Counted from the first letter of the stretch, positions 53,092 through 62,467 are shown. The stretch: 64,000 bases of DNA from CANLBN01 sp034111645 (GCA_034111645.1 JAWUWW010000048.1:1-64000); one strand, 5' to 3'. Numbers and translations are program-made. Notes: generated from the sequence alone by a model not told the origin.

Positions 53092-54204
53092 ATGTTGTTC
53101 TCATCAATATATACCACTGCAGATGCACGTCGTTTGGCGAAAAAGAAATTACCATGGATGGTTTATGACTATATAGACGGCTCTGCAGGCGATGGCTTAG
53201 GTGATCATTTGAATCGTCAGGCAATACAAAATTTGCGTCTACAGCCACGGGTTTTACAAAACGTAGAACATCGTAGTCTTAAGGGAAAGCTCTTTGGCAC
53301 CGAAACTGGTTTGCCGTTTGGTATCGCGCCAATGGGAATGTGCAATCTATCAGCACCCGGTGCCGATCTTATGTTGGCGCGCCTTGCGGCAAAACATAAG
53401 ATACCGGTTGGCGTATCAACTGCAGCATCGACACCCTTAGAAAAAATGATTGAGACGGCTGAGGGCAATGCTTGGTTCCAGTTATATTTTGGTGGCGATG
53501 AAGCAGTTAGCAATGCTTTAGTTAATCGTGCCGATGCCAGCGGTTACGAGGTGTTAACATTAACCGTTGATGTTGCCGAAGTAGGGCGTAGACCTCGCGA
53601 ATTGCGCCGTGGTTTTAAGATGCCTTTTCGCATTGGGCCAAGTCAATTTTTAGATTTTGCAATGCATCCAACTTGGTCGCTTAACACTTTATTTAAAGGG
53701 CCACCCGATTTAGCCAATTTTGGTGGTGATACTGGAAATTTTGATCGCACCAAAAGTCGCGCTGGTGCAGATTGGGGTTTTCTCGAAAAAATGCGTGAGC
53801 GTTGGAAAGGTAAACTAGTTGTTAAAGGTGTGCTGTCGATTGAAGATGCCTTAAAGATAAAATCAATGGGTGTTGATGCCGTTCAAGTATCTAGCCATGG
53901 AGGACGCCAATTAGAAAGTGCTCCGCCAGCTATTAACTGTCTAAGCAATATTCGCGAGGCGTTAGGAAAAGACTTTCCGATATTTTATGATTCTGGCATT
54001 CGTAATGGTGAAGATGTTATTAAAGCATATGCTAAAGGCGCTGATTTTGTGATGCTTGGTAGACCTTTATTGTTTGCTATGGCCGCAAATGGCGAGAAGG
54101 GCTTAGCAGAGTTGTCAAATGTTTTTAGCGAAGAAATTTCCTTAGCGTTAGCTTTATTAGGCATGTGTTCAATGGATGAAGTTAGCTCATCAACAATTGT
54201 TTAA
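53092..54204 (+). CDS. FMN-dependent L-2-hydroxyacid dehydrogenase (LldD type), candidate (R)-sulfolactate dehydrogenase
   Basis: The 370-aa protein is a TIM-barrel flavoprotein of the lactate/glycolate oxidase family. It keeps the active-site segment SSHGGRQLESAP (catalytic His and substrate Arg), FGIAPMGMCNL, WFQLYF and TVDVAEVGRRPREL. It follows tctB by 38 bases at the end of the comDE-tct operon, so a 2-hydroxysulfonate such as (R)-sulfolactate is a reasonable substrate. L-lactate or mandelate is the alternative. Confidence 0.85.
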   Translation: MLFSSIYTTADARRLAKKKLPWMVYDYIDGSAGDGLGDHLNRQAIQNLRLQPRVLQNVEHRSLKGKLFGTETGLPFGIAPMGMCNLSAPGADLMLARLAAKHKIPVGVSTAASTPLEKMIETAEGNAWFQLYFGGDEAVSNALVNRADASGYEVLTLTVDVAEVGRRPRELRRGFKMPFRIGPSQFLDFAMHPTWSLNTLFKGPPDLANFGGDTGNFDRTKSRAGADWGFLEKMRERWKGKLVVKGVLSIEDALKIKSMGVDAVQVSSHGGRQLESAPPAINCLSNIREALGKDFPIFYDSGIRNGEDVIKAYAKGADFVMLGRPLLFAMAANGEKGLAELSNVFSEEISLALALLGMCSMDEVSSSTIV

Positions 54205-54315
54205 TTTTTAGTAAACAAGCTTTTACTATCAATATGTTTTATTAGATAATCTTAGGCATTACTATTTTTATTGTGTAAATTTAGTGGCGACAATTAAAAA
54301 TACCGGTATATTAAA

Positions 54316-54345
54316 TCGAGGACAAGTGCTGTTACTTGTCCTCGA
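54316..54345. terminator. Strong hairpin between convergent genes
   Basis: TCGAGGACAAGT (54316-54327), a six-base loop and ACTTGTCCTCGA (54334-54345) form a perfect 12-bp stem, the strongest hairpin in this part of the window. It separates the FMN dehydrogenase from the ketosynthase gene. No T-tract adjoins it on either strand. Confidence 0.65.
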
Positions 54346-54448
54346 CTCTTAAGAAGAATTAATATAAAAGATCTTCAGCTATTATCAATCACCCAATTTA
54401 AATAGGTGAAAAATATTAGTATCAATACATGTTTATTGATGCCTTTAG

Positions 54449-55576
54449 CTAGCGTTTTCTAATCACTAAGCTACCAATAGAATAACCTGCGCCAAACGAG
54501 CAGATAAGGCCTATGTCCCCACTGTTTAAATCTTTATGATGTAAGTTAAAGGCAATTAAAGAGCCAGCTGATGCAGTGTTAGCATAACGATCTAGCACAA
54601 TAGGGGCTTCTTCTGCAGTAGGGTCACGCCCTAATAATTTTTTAGCAATCAATTGATTCATATTAATATTGGCTTGATGCAACCACCAGCGTTTGACGCT
54701 TTCGATAGGAATATGCAGCGCGGCCAACTGACTTGAGATATGTTCAGAGGCCATGGGGCATACTTCTTTAAAGACTTTTCTGCCCTCTTGATGAAATAAT
54801 TTATCTTCAGCAAAGGGATCTGAGTCATCGACGCGTGAGGTGTAACCAAAGTCAGAACGAATATTGTTTGAGTAACTCGTTACTGCTTTTGTATCGAGTA
54901 TCTCATAGCTATGTGTAGAGTTTGCGCTGCTTGCTTTCTCTACAATTGTTGCAGTGGCAACATCACCAAAAATGAAATGACTATCGCGATCACAGTAATT
55001 AACTTGCGGTGATGTTAACTCGGGGTTGATAACAAGAACTGCTTTAGCTGTCCCGGCACTCACCATCTCATATGCACGTTGAAGGGCAAAGGTTGCCGCC
55101 GAACAGGCAACCAACATATCAAAACTAAAACCTTTTATGCCTAACTCATTTTGAACTTCGATGGCTATAGCAGGATAAGAACGTTGAGTATAAGCGCACG
55201 ATACAATCACCGCGTCGATATCGCTAGCAGATTTGTTAGCTTCGATTAAGGCTAATTTAGCAGCGTTAACCGCCATTTCTGCTTGGTGCGATAAAACATC
55301 AATAGAGCGCGTCTCTAATTTGGGGCGCATTCTATTGATATCTAAAATACCTTCTTTTCGGTAAGCAAAGCGACTTTTAATACCAGATGCCTTGGCAATA
55401 AACTCTGCGCTAGATAGTGGTTTAGCCGTTTTCTCGCCAGCGGTAATTTCGTTGGCATACTCAAGATTATATTTTTCGGCATAGCGGTTATAGGCATCCA
55501 CTAATTCTTCATTGGTAATGGTGTTTTCTGGCGTCCAGAGACCTGCGCCACTAATCACGACTGAATTATTATTCAT
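54449..55576 (-). CDS. FabH-like beta-ketoacyl-ACP synthase III
   Basis: The 375-aa thiolase-fold enzyme has the catalytic Cys in VACSAATFALQRAYE, the His in WLHQANINMNQ and the Asn in RYANTASAGSLIAFN, the KAS III triad. It is about 50 residues longer than FabH, with an insert near residues 45-90, like the Pseudomonas PA3286-type enzymes that condense medium-chain acyl-CoA with malonyl-ACP. fab genes do not adjoin it, so a fatty-acid shunt or secondary role is possible. Confidence 0.85.
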   Translation of the reverse strand: MNNNSVVISGAGLWTPENTITNEELVDAYNRYAEKYNLEYANEITAGEKTAKPLSSAEFIAKASGIKSRFAYRKEGILDINRMRPKLETRSIDVLSHQAEMAVNAAKLALIEANKSASDIDAVIVSCAYTQRSYPAIAIEVQNELGIKGFSFDMLVACSAATFALQRAYEMVSAGTAKAVLVINPELTSPQVNYCDRDSHFIFGDVATATIVEKASSANSTHSYEILDTKAVTSYSNNIRSDFGYTSRVDDSDPFAEDKLFHQEGRKVFKEVCPMASEHISSQLAALHIPIESVKRWWLHQANINMNQLIAKKLLGRDPTAEEAPIVLDRYANTASAGSLIAFNLHHKDLNSGDIGLICSFGAGYSIGSLVIRKR

Positions 55577-56108
55577 TGTTATTCGCTGCTCTTGAATTTT
55601 ATTATGTGTTTTTATAAATATTACTAGCCTTATAGAATCGTTGCTAGTTTTTAATCAGTTTTTTTAGTTTGTCTTATAAAAAAAGTATTTTTTCTTATTA
55701 ATAATTCTTATTGTTTAAAATATTTTGCTCAACATATTTTCTCAATATATAAATAATATGCCTTTTTTATCATAGTTAACGCTTAGGTTTTCTCTGTAAG
55801 CAAAAAATAGATCAACCTCCAATAAAAAAATATACAATGATGATTATATAAAAATTACTACGTGCTCAAATAAACTATCAAATGATGGCAGATGTTTATT
55901 TAACCTAGAAAAAGCAGTTGGGCGCGAAAAAGATGTGTAACTTATTGGTGTGCATAGCGAATTTAAAAATCCCATGGCCTCCTTATCGGCGATGAGCGTA
56001 TTTTTGAAATTTGCTAGGTGCATCAAGAAGTTGCGAAGACTTTCGTGATCAAACTGCTTTATCTAGGTTTAAAGATGGTCTTAGTTATAAGTGTTTATGC
56101 TACAGTCT
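55577..56108. other. Intergenic region upstream of the ketosynthase gene
   Basis: This 532-bp region between two minus-strand genes has no intact gene. It contains a plus-strand stretch (55878-56048) with one in-frame stop that resembles a thioredoxin/TlpA-like segment; see the separate entry. Confidence 0.45.
55878..56048 (+). pseudogene. Possible remnant of a thioredoxin/TlpA-like gene
   Basis: The frame reads LFNLEKAVGREKDV, a TAA stop, then LIGVHSEFKNPMASLSAMS. In TlpA/NHL-type redox proteins the segment after the first helix is (V)VIGVHSxxF, so the second half fits well. The single stop and the loss of surrounding sequence suggest decay. The match is short and my recognition is uncertain. 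Confidence 0.3.
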
Positions 56109-57236
56109 TTATTGTTTTTTAGAGAGTATGACACCAGCCTCTAAGTGATCTGTATAAGGGAATTGATCGAAAGCCGCCAGCGATTTGATCGTATGTGTTT
56201 GTGTGAGCACTTGCAAGTTAATGATTAATGTTTCTGGATTGCACGAGATGTAAATAATATTATCGAAGCGTTGTACCATGCTAACGGTTGCGTCATCTAG
56301 ACCTGCACGAGGCGGGTCTACAAAAACAGTTGAAAATTTATAGGCGTCTAAATTTATTTCTTTAAGGCGTCTAAATTCTCGTTCTTTATCCATAGCCTCA
56401 ACAAATTCTTCGCTAGACATTCGAACAACATTAACATTGCTAATATTATTTTCTTCTAAGTTGGTGAGCGCTGCATTAACCGATGTTTTTGAAATTTCAG
56501 TGGCGATGACACGGTTAAAATTTTGAGATAAAGGGATCGTAAAATTACCGTTGCCACAGTAAAGCTCTAGAAGATCGCCGCTAAATTCTTGGCTATTATT
56601 AACAGCCCAAGTAAGCATTTTTTCACACACTATTCCGTTAGGTTGAGTAAAACCACCCTCTATTTGTTTGTAATAAAATATTCGATTGTTAACGCTTAAT
56701 GCCTCGTTAACATAGTCGCGGTCGAGCACAACTTTTTGTTTGCGGCTACGACCTACAATATTAATGCCGAGCTGCTCTTTTATAAGGCTAGCGGCCTTTA
56801 CCCATTCTTCATTTAAGTGCTTGTGATAAATAAGGCTGACTAATGTATCACCCGTTAAGCTACTTAAAAATTCAACTTGAAAACATTTTTTGCGGGTAAT
56901 TTCATGCTGGCAAATAGCGTTTAGTAATTTGGGCATTATTAGATTGATATGACTTGATGCCACAGGAAACTGATCTAAATAGACGAGTTCTTTAGTTTCT
57001 TTCTCAGTCATGGCGAAATATGATTGATCACCATCATGCCAAATTTTAAATTCTGCTCTAAGTCGATAATGACGGCTAGGCGATTCAACGATATGAAGCG
57101 CAATATCTTTATCGTAATCTATGCAGCTATTTAAGGTTTCCTTGAACCGATTAACTTTATTGTTCAATTGCTTCTGATAATGAGTTAGATCGACATCTTC
57201 CTTGCTTAAAATACTCATTAACTCTTTAATGCTCAT
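56109..57236 (-). CDS. trmA: TrmA, tRNA (uracil-5-)-methyltransferase
   Basis: TrmA makes m5U54 in the T-loop of tRNA with SAM. The 375-aa protein has GDLLELYCGNGNFTIPL (SAM binding), FVDPPRAGLDD and ISCNPETLI, which carries the nucleophilic Cys, and the C-terminal FDQFPYTDHLEAGVIL. Length fits E. coli TrmA (366). AAAGG is upstream of the ATG. Confidence 0.96.
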   Translation of the reverse strand: MSIKELMSILSKEDVDLTHYQKQLNNKVNRFKETLNSCIDYDKDIALHIVESPSRHYRLRAEFKIWHDGDQSYFAMTEKETKELVYLDQFPVASSHINLIMPKLLNAICQHEITRKKCFQVEFLSSLTGDTLVSLIYHKHLNEEWVKAASLIKEQLGINIVGRSRKQKVVLDRDYVNEALSVNNRIFYYKQIEGGFTQPNGIVCEKMLTWAVNNSQEFSGDLLELYCGNGNFTIPLSQNFNRVIATEISKTSVNAALTNLEENNISNVNVVRMSSEEFVEAMDKEREFRRLKEINLDAYKFSTVFVDPPRAGLDDATVSMVQRFDNIIYISCNPETLIINLQVLTQTHTIKSLAAFDQFPYTDHLEAGVILSKKQ

Positions 57237-57444
57237 TATTGGGACCTTTCATTAAGCCTAGTTTGATTCTATCTGTTGCAGTTTTTGTGATGGGTGCGAA
57301 TCATAAACGAAATTATCACTGACTTCATGAGAATTATGGACAAGATTATGGCATGATTGATTTATTATATAGTGTCGCGTATATGTTACGGTTTAATTCA
57401 TCAGCTTATAATAGCCTTCCAACTCAAAAATAAAGAGTCAGCTT

Positions 57445-58038
57445 ATGCTCGACATACTAGCAGCTGCTACCATGCTGTTTTTAATTATGGACCCGCTAGG
57501 TAATTTACCCATTTACATGTCTGTACTGAAAACGATAGAGCCAAAGCGTCGGCAAATTATTATTTTCCGAGAGTTACTTGTCGCACTAATTATTTTGATG
57601 ATTTTCTTGCACAGCGGTCAAGCCTTATTGGATTTTTTAAAGATAGAGCAGGAAACTGTCAGTATTGCTGGAGGAATTATCTTGTTCTTGATTGCACTGC
57701 GAATGATTTTTCCTCAACCTGGTGGTGTAATGTCCTTACCCTCAGGTGAAGAGCCGTTTATTGTCCCGCTAGCGATTCCTTTAATTGCTGGCCCATCGAC
57801 AATGGCTTCACTTATTTTATTGTCGAATCAAGAACCTAACAAAATGACTGAGTGGAGCATTGCTTTATTTGCTGCATGGGCTGCGACGGCACTTATTTTA
57901 TCTTTCTCAAATGGTTTTCACCGTATTTTAGGCGAGAAGGGTTTAAATGCGGTTGAGCGATTAATGGGAATGATTCTAGTGATGATAGCCATCCAAATGT
58001 TCCTTAATGGCATTTCTGCCTATATAAAGACTATCTGA
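57445..58038 (+). CDS. MarC-family integral membrane protein
   Basis: The 197-aa protein has about six hydrophobic helices and begins ATMLFLIMDPLGNLPIYMSV, the MarC/YhgN hallmark; ARVPLAIPLIAGPSTMASLILLS-type sequence (PLAIPLIAGPSTMAS) is a second one. Function of the family is not settled. It is followed by truD after 30 bases, on the same strand. Confidence 0.88.
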   Translation: MLDILAAATMLFLIMDPLGNLPIYMSVLKTIEPKRRQIIIFRELLVALIILMIFLHSGQALLDFLKIEQETVSIAGGIILFLIALRMIFPQPGGVMSLPSGEEPFIVPLAIPLIAGPSTMASLILLSNQEPNKMTEWSIALFAAWAATALILSFSNGFHRILGEKGLNAVERLMGMILVMIAIQMFLNGISAYIKTI

Positions 58039-58068
58039 ATTTAATATTCACTTTCTATTAGGGGCGCA

Positions 58069-59256
58069 TTGCGTCTTATTGTCGTATCTATGAAATCACC
58101 TTCTGAATCAAATACTCAACCTGACGTTCAAGCTGCTTTTGAACCCGATTCTTTGTCTCATTCAAAGAGTAACGCCAGATTGTCTCAAGATTTTCCAACG
58201 GTTTATCCGAGCCTTAATATCGCAGGTCAATTTCGATCGCTGCCAGAAGATTTTATTGTCCATGAGAACTTAGGTTTTAGTCCTGCCGGAGACGGCGAGC
58301 ACTGCCTGATTCATATCGAAAAGATTGGTCAAAATACTCATTGGGTAGCCGAGCAGTTGGCGATTCTTTTAAACGTCGATAAAAAAGCGATAGGTTACTG
58401 TGGTCGTAAAGATAGGCATGCAGTAACCCGGCAGTGGCTGAGTATTTATGACCCGCATCGAAAGGTAGATTTTGCTAGTGATATTAACCAGCCTATTGAT
58501 ATAGAGGGTGTTCGGCTTCTAGAAAGTACTAGGCATAGTCATAAATTAAGGCCCGGTGATCATCAAAGTAATCATTTTTGTATTCGCCTGCGAAATGTAA
58601 AACAACATAGCGCAAGCAATATTGATTGCGCTAATGACAATGCTGGTAAAAGTGCAGAGGCTAGCGAACAATTATTAGACGAGAGCCAAAAATTACAAAT
58701 TATTAGTGCTATTAAGCAGCGTTTTAGTCTTGGTCTACCTAATTATTTTGGTTCTCAACGTTTCGGTCGCGATGGTAATAATATTGTTGTCGCTGCCAAT
58801 TGGTTTGAAAACAAACAACTACCTCCTAGAAAACAAAAATCAATCATTATGTCTGCAGCCAGATCATATTTATTTAATAAAGTATTAGCGCTGCGTGTAG
58901 AACAACAGTGTTGGGCAAGCGCAATTGACGGGGATGTACTCATCAATGATTGTCCCACGGCTCCTTTATGGGGTAGAGGGCGGCTAGCTAGCCAAGCTCA
59001 AGCTTTAGATCTCGAAACATTAGCTCTTGAGGGGCTAAATGCCTGGTGTCATGGACTTGAGCATTGTGGTTTGAAGCAAGAGCGTCGAGCCACTGTTTTA
59101 CATCCTACTAATTTTGATGTTAATTTTGAAAATGACGATCTCGTTGTTGTGTTCGATTTGATTTCTGGTGCTTTCGCAACGTCTATTTTGGCAGAAATAT
59201 GTTCTTTGCAAACCTCTAATGGCGCTACATTAGATAATTCAATAAAAAACACCTAA
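58069..59256 (+). CDS. truD: TruD, tRNA pseudouridine(13) synthase
   Basis: TruD isomerises U13 in tRNA-Glu. The catalytic Asp is in GYCGRKDRHAVT (Asp115 counting from TTG 58069), preceded by RSLPEDFIVHE; NYFGSQRFGRDGNN is the family's second motif. The frame begins at TTG 58069, four bases after AGGGG, or at ATG 58090, which lacks a ribosome-binding site. At 395 aa it is about 45 residues longer than E. coli TruD, mainly through an unusual Ser/Asp-rich N-terminus and an insert near residues 180-210. Confidence 0.93.
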   Translation: MRLIVVSMKSPSESNTQPDVQAAFEPDSLSHSKSNARLSQDFPTVYPSLNIAGQFRSLPEDFIVHENLGFSPAGDGEHCLIHIEKIGQNTHWVAEQLAILLNVDKKAIGYCGRKDRHAVTRQWLSIYDPHRKVDFASDINQPIDIEGVRLLESTRHSHKLRPGDHQSNHFCIRLRNVKQHSASNIDCANDNAGKSAEASEQLLDESQKLQIISAIKQRFSLGLPNYFGSQRFGRDGNNIVVAANWFENKQLPPRKQKSIIMSAARSYLFNKVLALRVEQQCWASAIDGDVLINDCPTAPLWGRGRLASQAQALDLETLALEGLNAWCHGLEHCGLKQERRATVLHPTNFDVNFENDDLVVVFDLISGAFATSILAEICSLQTSNGATLDNSIKNT

Positions 59257-59332
59257 AATCGAGTCTGAGATCGTAAATGTTATAAGTTTGGCAAATATCA
59301 TAAAAAGCTACTAGACAGGAAACAACATCTCA

Positions 59333-59740
59333 ATGATTAAAAAAATTGCGATAACAACGTTAAATCAAGGCTTGCACGCAATTACTGATAATATTAAAAA
59401 GGTTGTGAATACAGCTAATATCGGCGAGGGCTTATGTACGCTTTATATGCCTCACACCTCTGCCAGCTTATTAATTCAAGAAAACTATGATCCAAGTGCA
59501 CAAGCTGATTTAGAGTCATGGATGAACCGCTTAGTGCCAGAAAATGATCCGCTTTACACGCATACGCTTGAGGGAGCTGATGATATGCCAGCGCATATAA
59601 AAGCTAGCCTAACGGCTGTGACATTATCTATTCCATTTATTAATGGCGCACTAATGCTTGGTACTTGGCAGGGTATTTACTTATGGGAGCATAGGAAGGC
59701 TGGATCAATTAGACAGATTATTATTCACTTATCGCCATAA
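59333..59740 (+). CDS. yjbQ: YjbQ family protein (UPF0047)
   Basis: YjbQ proteins are small trimers with metal-bound His residues; a thiamine phosphate synthase side activity is reported for E. coli YjbQ. The 135-aa protein has LYMPHTSASLLIQENYDPSA, DDMPAHIKASLTAVTLSIPF and LGTWQGIYLWEHR, covering the family from end to end. The start ATG has AGGAAA upstream. Confidence 0.93.
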   Translation: MIKKIAITTLNQGLHAITDNIKKVVNTANIGEGLCTLYMPHTSASLLIQENYDPSAQADLESWMNRLVPENDPLYTHTLEGADDMPAHIKASLTAVTLSIPFINGALMLGTWQGIYLWEHRKAGSIRQIIIHLSP

Positions 59741-59899
59741 AAGCGCTAATTAAGCGTATAAATAATTGTCGATCAGAAACTTTTTAAATTATTTGTGCTC
59801 TAGTTAAGTCATTGTTCATGCATCTGCTTGCAAGCATCGTTATAATGCCAACGCTTTTCATTAGAGTAAATTAGCCTTTTTATAAGAGTCAATGAATCT

Positions 59900-60460
59900 A
59901 TGCCCATTAATAAATGTTTTTCCCCGCTACTCAAAAGTATTCTGATTACCTTTTTTGTGCTGATGTCGTTGTCACAAGCAGCTTCAGCCGCCGTTGATAT
60001 TTTTGAGTTCGATACGGACTCTCAACGCGAACGTTACCATGCATTAAATGAGGTGTTACGCTGCCCAAAATGTCAAAATCAAAATTTGGCAGGTTCTAAT
60101 TCGCAAATTTCTGAAGACCTGCGTCGAGAGCTGCATCGATTATTGATAGAAGGTAAATCAGACAAAGAAATTAAAGAGTTTATGGTTGCGCGTTATGGTG
60201 ATTTTGTACTCTATAAAACACCTCTTAAATCGACGACTCTCGCGCTTTGGTTAATTCCTGTTGCATTAATCTTAGGCGGCGCTATCGCATTGTTAATGAT
60301 TGTTAGGCAGCGCACAAAAGTAGCTATTGAGACAACTAATAATAGTCTGTCAGATGAAGAGCAACAGCAATTAGATGAGCTATTAAAAAAGACTTTAGTA
60401 GCAGAGGCTGTGCCCGCCGAAAATGAAACTGCTGTCAATAAAGATTCGCCAGCAAATTAA
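59900..60460 (+). CDS. ccmH: CcmH, cytochrome c maturation thiol-disulfide protein
   Basis: CcmH (CcmL-type) keeps apocytochrome c reduced and brings it to the heme ligation complex in the periplasm. It has a signal peptide, the LRCPKCQNQ redox motif, a helical bundle and one transmembrane anchor (about residues 112-135) with a short cytoplasmic tail. It is followed by ccmI after 88 bases. The rest of a ccm operon is absent: yjbQ precedes it. Confidence 0.93.
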   Translation: MPINKCFSPLLKSILITFFVLMSLSQAASAAVDIFEFDTDSQRERYHALNEVLRCPKCQNQNLAGSNSQISEDLRRELHRLLIEGKSDKEIKEFMVARYGDFVLYKTPLKSTTLALWLIPVALILGGAIALLMIVRQRTKVAIETTNNSLSDEEQQQLDELLKKTLVAEAVPAENETAVNKDSPAN

Positions 60461-60548
60461 AAGCCATGGACTAATAAGGCTCTAGTAATAGTTATAAAAC
60501 TGAAACTTGTAATATTAAAACGACAAACAAAAAAGAGAAAAAAGCATA

Positions 60549-61958
60549 ATGACAACACTCTATATCGGCTCTATTATTCTTGTGATTTTAGGGATTGTTT
60601 TTTCACTTTGGCCTTATATTAATTATCGTCTTTTTAATCGTATCGATGACACCACAGAAATCACTGAGCGCGGAGCAGTAAATGTCTCGCTTTATCGCGA
60701 TCACTTAGCTGATCTTGATGCGTCCCTCAAAATGGGCTCAATTGACCAAGACCAATATGAGCAGTTAAAAAACGAGTTAGAGCGCAACTTAATCGAAGAT
60801 AGTCATGTCAGCCGAATTAATAGTGTTAAGGGTCAAGGTGGTTCAAGTGCTAGTAATGTTAGCAACAATGTTGATGCCAGCAGCAACGATAATAAGCTTA
60901 AATCTAGGGTTCATATTCCGATTTTTTTGAGTTTTATTGTATTGCTTCCGCTTGCTGGAGTTGGTTTATACCAACATTTGGGAAATGCAGATGCGGTTAT
61001 GCTCGAGGCAAAACTTGCGCGGCAAGCCCAGCTTCAGGAGCAGTTAGCCATCTCTAACGATCCCGAAAAGCTAGTTGTCGAGTTGCGACAATTAGGTCGG
61101 GAGATTGTTGATGGATTGGTTGAACGCGTAGCAACTAGGAAGGTAGATTTAGATACTAGAGTTTTACTGGCAAGAAATGCAGTGAACATTGGAGATTACG
61201 CAACGGCTATCGATAATTTTCAGGCGGTGTTAGATGCACAGCCACAAGCACCTCAGGTAATGGTTGAGCTTGCTCAAGCTATTTTTATCAATGAAAATAA
61301 TAATGCTATACCTATTGTCGGTGCTTTGGCAGAGCAAGCGTTGTCGATGCAGCCCGATAATGTTATGGGTTTAGGCCTGTTAGGTATTTCACGTTTCCAG
61401 GCTGGTGAGTATCGACAAGCTATAGATGCTTGGGAGCGAGCAATTGATATTTATCCTCCGGGCTCACAAAATGGCTTGGCTTTGCAAAATGGCGTCGAAC
61501 AAGCAAGACAGCGATTAGTGGCTAGCGGACTAGATAGTGATAAGCAAGAGAATGAGCAAGAAGTAGTAGCAGAGAATGAAGTTGACAACTCGAAGGCAAT
61601 CAATGCCTCACTTAGTGTTGATGTTTCTTTGGCAAGTAATGTCCCTTTTAAACCTGATCAGATTGTATTTATTTATGCGCGGGCTTGGCAGGGCGCTAAG
61701 TTACCGTTAGCGATTACACGTGTATTAGCCTCCCAATTACCCATAAGCGTTGAGCTTGATGACACTATGGCTATGGCGCCACAATTCAATTTGAGCAGTG
61801 CAAAAGCTGTTCAATTGGTTGCTAGAATATCAGTAACGGGTAATCCGATTGCAGCTGAAGGCGACTGGGAAGCTGTATCAGGGCCCATTCAACTTAGATC
61901 GGATCAAGTGTCAACATTTACGCTAGAAATATCAGAACCCTACACTGCGTCTAATTAA
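60549..61958 (+). CDS. ccmI: CcmI, cytochrome c biogenesis chaperone
   Basis: CcmI holds apocytochrome c for ligation. The 469-aa protein has an N-terminal transmembrane helix, a cytoplasmic coiled-coil loop with VSLYRDHLADLDASLKMGSID, a second transmembrane helix (about residues 122-140), and a periplasmic TPR domain with DPEKLVVELRQLGREI and DNVMGLGLLGISRFQAGEYRQAIDAWERAI. The C-terminal domain (about residues 360-469) has the usual beta structure. It is of full length. Confidence 0.9.
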   Translation: MTTLYIGSIILVILGIVFSLWPYINYRLFNRIDDTTEITERGAVNVSLYRDHLADLDASLKMGSIDQDQYEQLKNELERNLIEDSHVSRINSVKGQGGSSASNVSNNVDASSNDNKLKSRVHIPIFLSFIVLLPLAGVGLYQHLGNADAVMLEAKLARQAQLQEQLAISNDPEKLVVELRQLGREIVDGLVERVATRKVDLDTRVLLARNAVNIGDYATAIDNFQAVLDAQPQAPQVMVELAQAIFINENNNAIPIVGALAEQALSMQPDNVMGLGLLGISRFQAGEYRQAIDAWERAIDIYPPGSQNGLALQNGVEQARQRLVASGLDSDKQENEQEVVAENEVDNSKAINASLSVDVSLASNVPFKPDQIVFIYARAWQGAKLPLAITRVLASQLPISVELDDTMAMAPQFNLSSAKAVQLVARISVTGNPIAAEGDWEAVSGPIQLRSDQVSTFTLEISEPYTASN

Positions 61959-62467
61959 GGCAATTAAGAATTCAGAGTTTTCATGAAACAGCCAAGAGAT
62001 TTGTATTTGCTCACTTATTTATGAGCCATGTTAATCATTAAGTTAAGCGCTAATTGTAAAGTTTCGCAGCTAATGATGACTTGAATTTACAAAGCGTTAT
62101 GTTTGTTAATGCGGCATCGTCTTAAATAATAAGCCCTTAATTTTATAGTATCCTTGTAATGGCATATCTAACCAATCTGGGCCTAAAATATTGTCCGATT
62201 GCTTAACCTAAGCACTACAAATATCTACTAACAAAAAATAATGTCCATTTAGCCACTAAACTAGAATTGCTTACTGTAATACGCAAGTGTTCTGTGTAAA
62301 ATTAGAGTTTTTTGTTGTAGTTCTATTATTGCTATGTCTGATAAAGATTTATCGGGCTAGATATTAACCCAACGTTAAAATCGTTTTTCAACAGTTGCTA
62401 AAAATTATAAAATATTGCTTTTAAAATAGGCTTGATAAGGAATTTGATCAATGTGGATAGTCATTAA
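61959..62467. other. Intergenic region between ccmI and smc
   Basis: This 509-bp AT-rich spacer contains no ORF with coding character and no hairpin with a T-tract that I can see. It must contain the smc promoter, but no convincing -35/-10 pair stands out. Confidence 0.4.

Noticed and set aside
34018..54204. A second copy of the LacI operator in the sulfolactate module
   Set aside because: I found no second ATGTAAGCGCTTACAT-like palindrome there by eye, so shared control by the LacI protein is not supported.
55844..56026. A 60-residue minus-strand frame in the ketosynthase spacer
   Set aside because: No ribosome-binding site or family; it overlaps a plus-strand stretch that reads more like protein, so it is probably its mirror.
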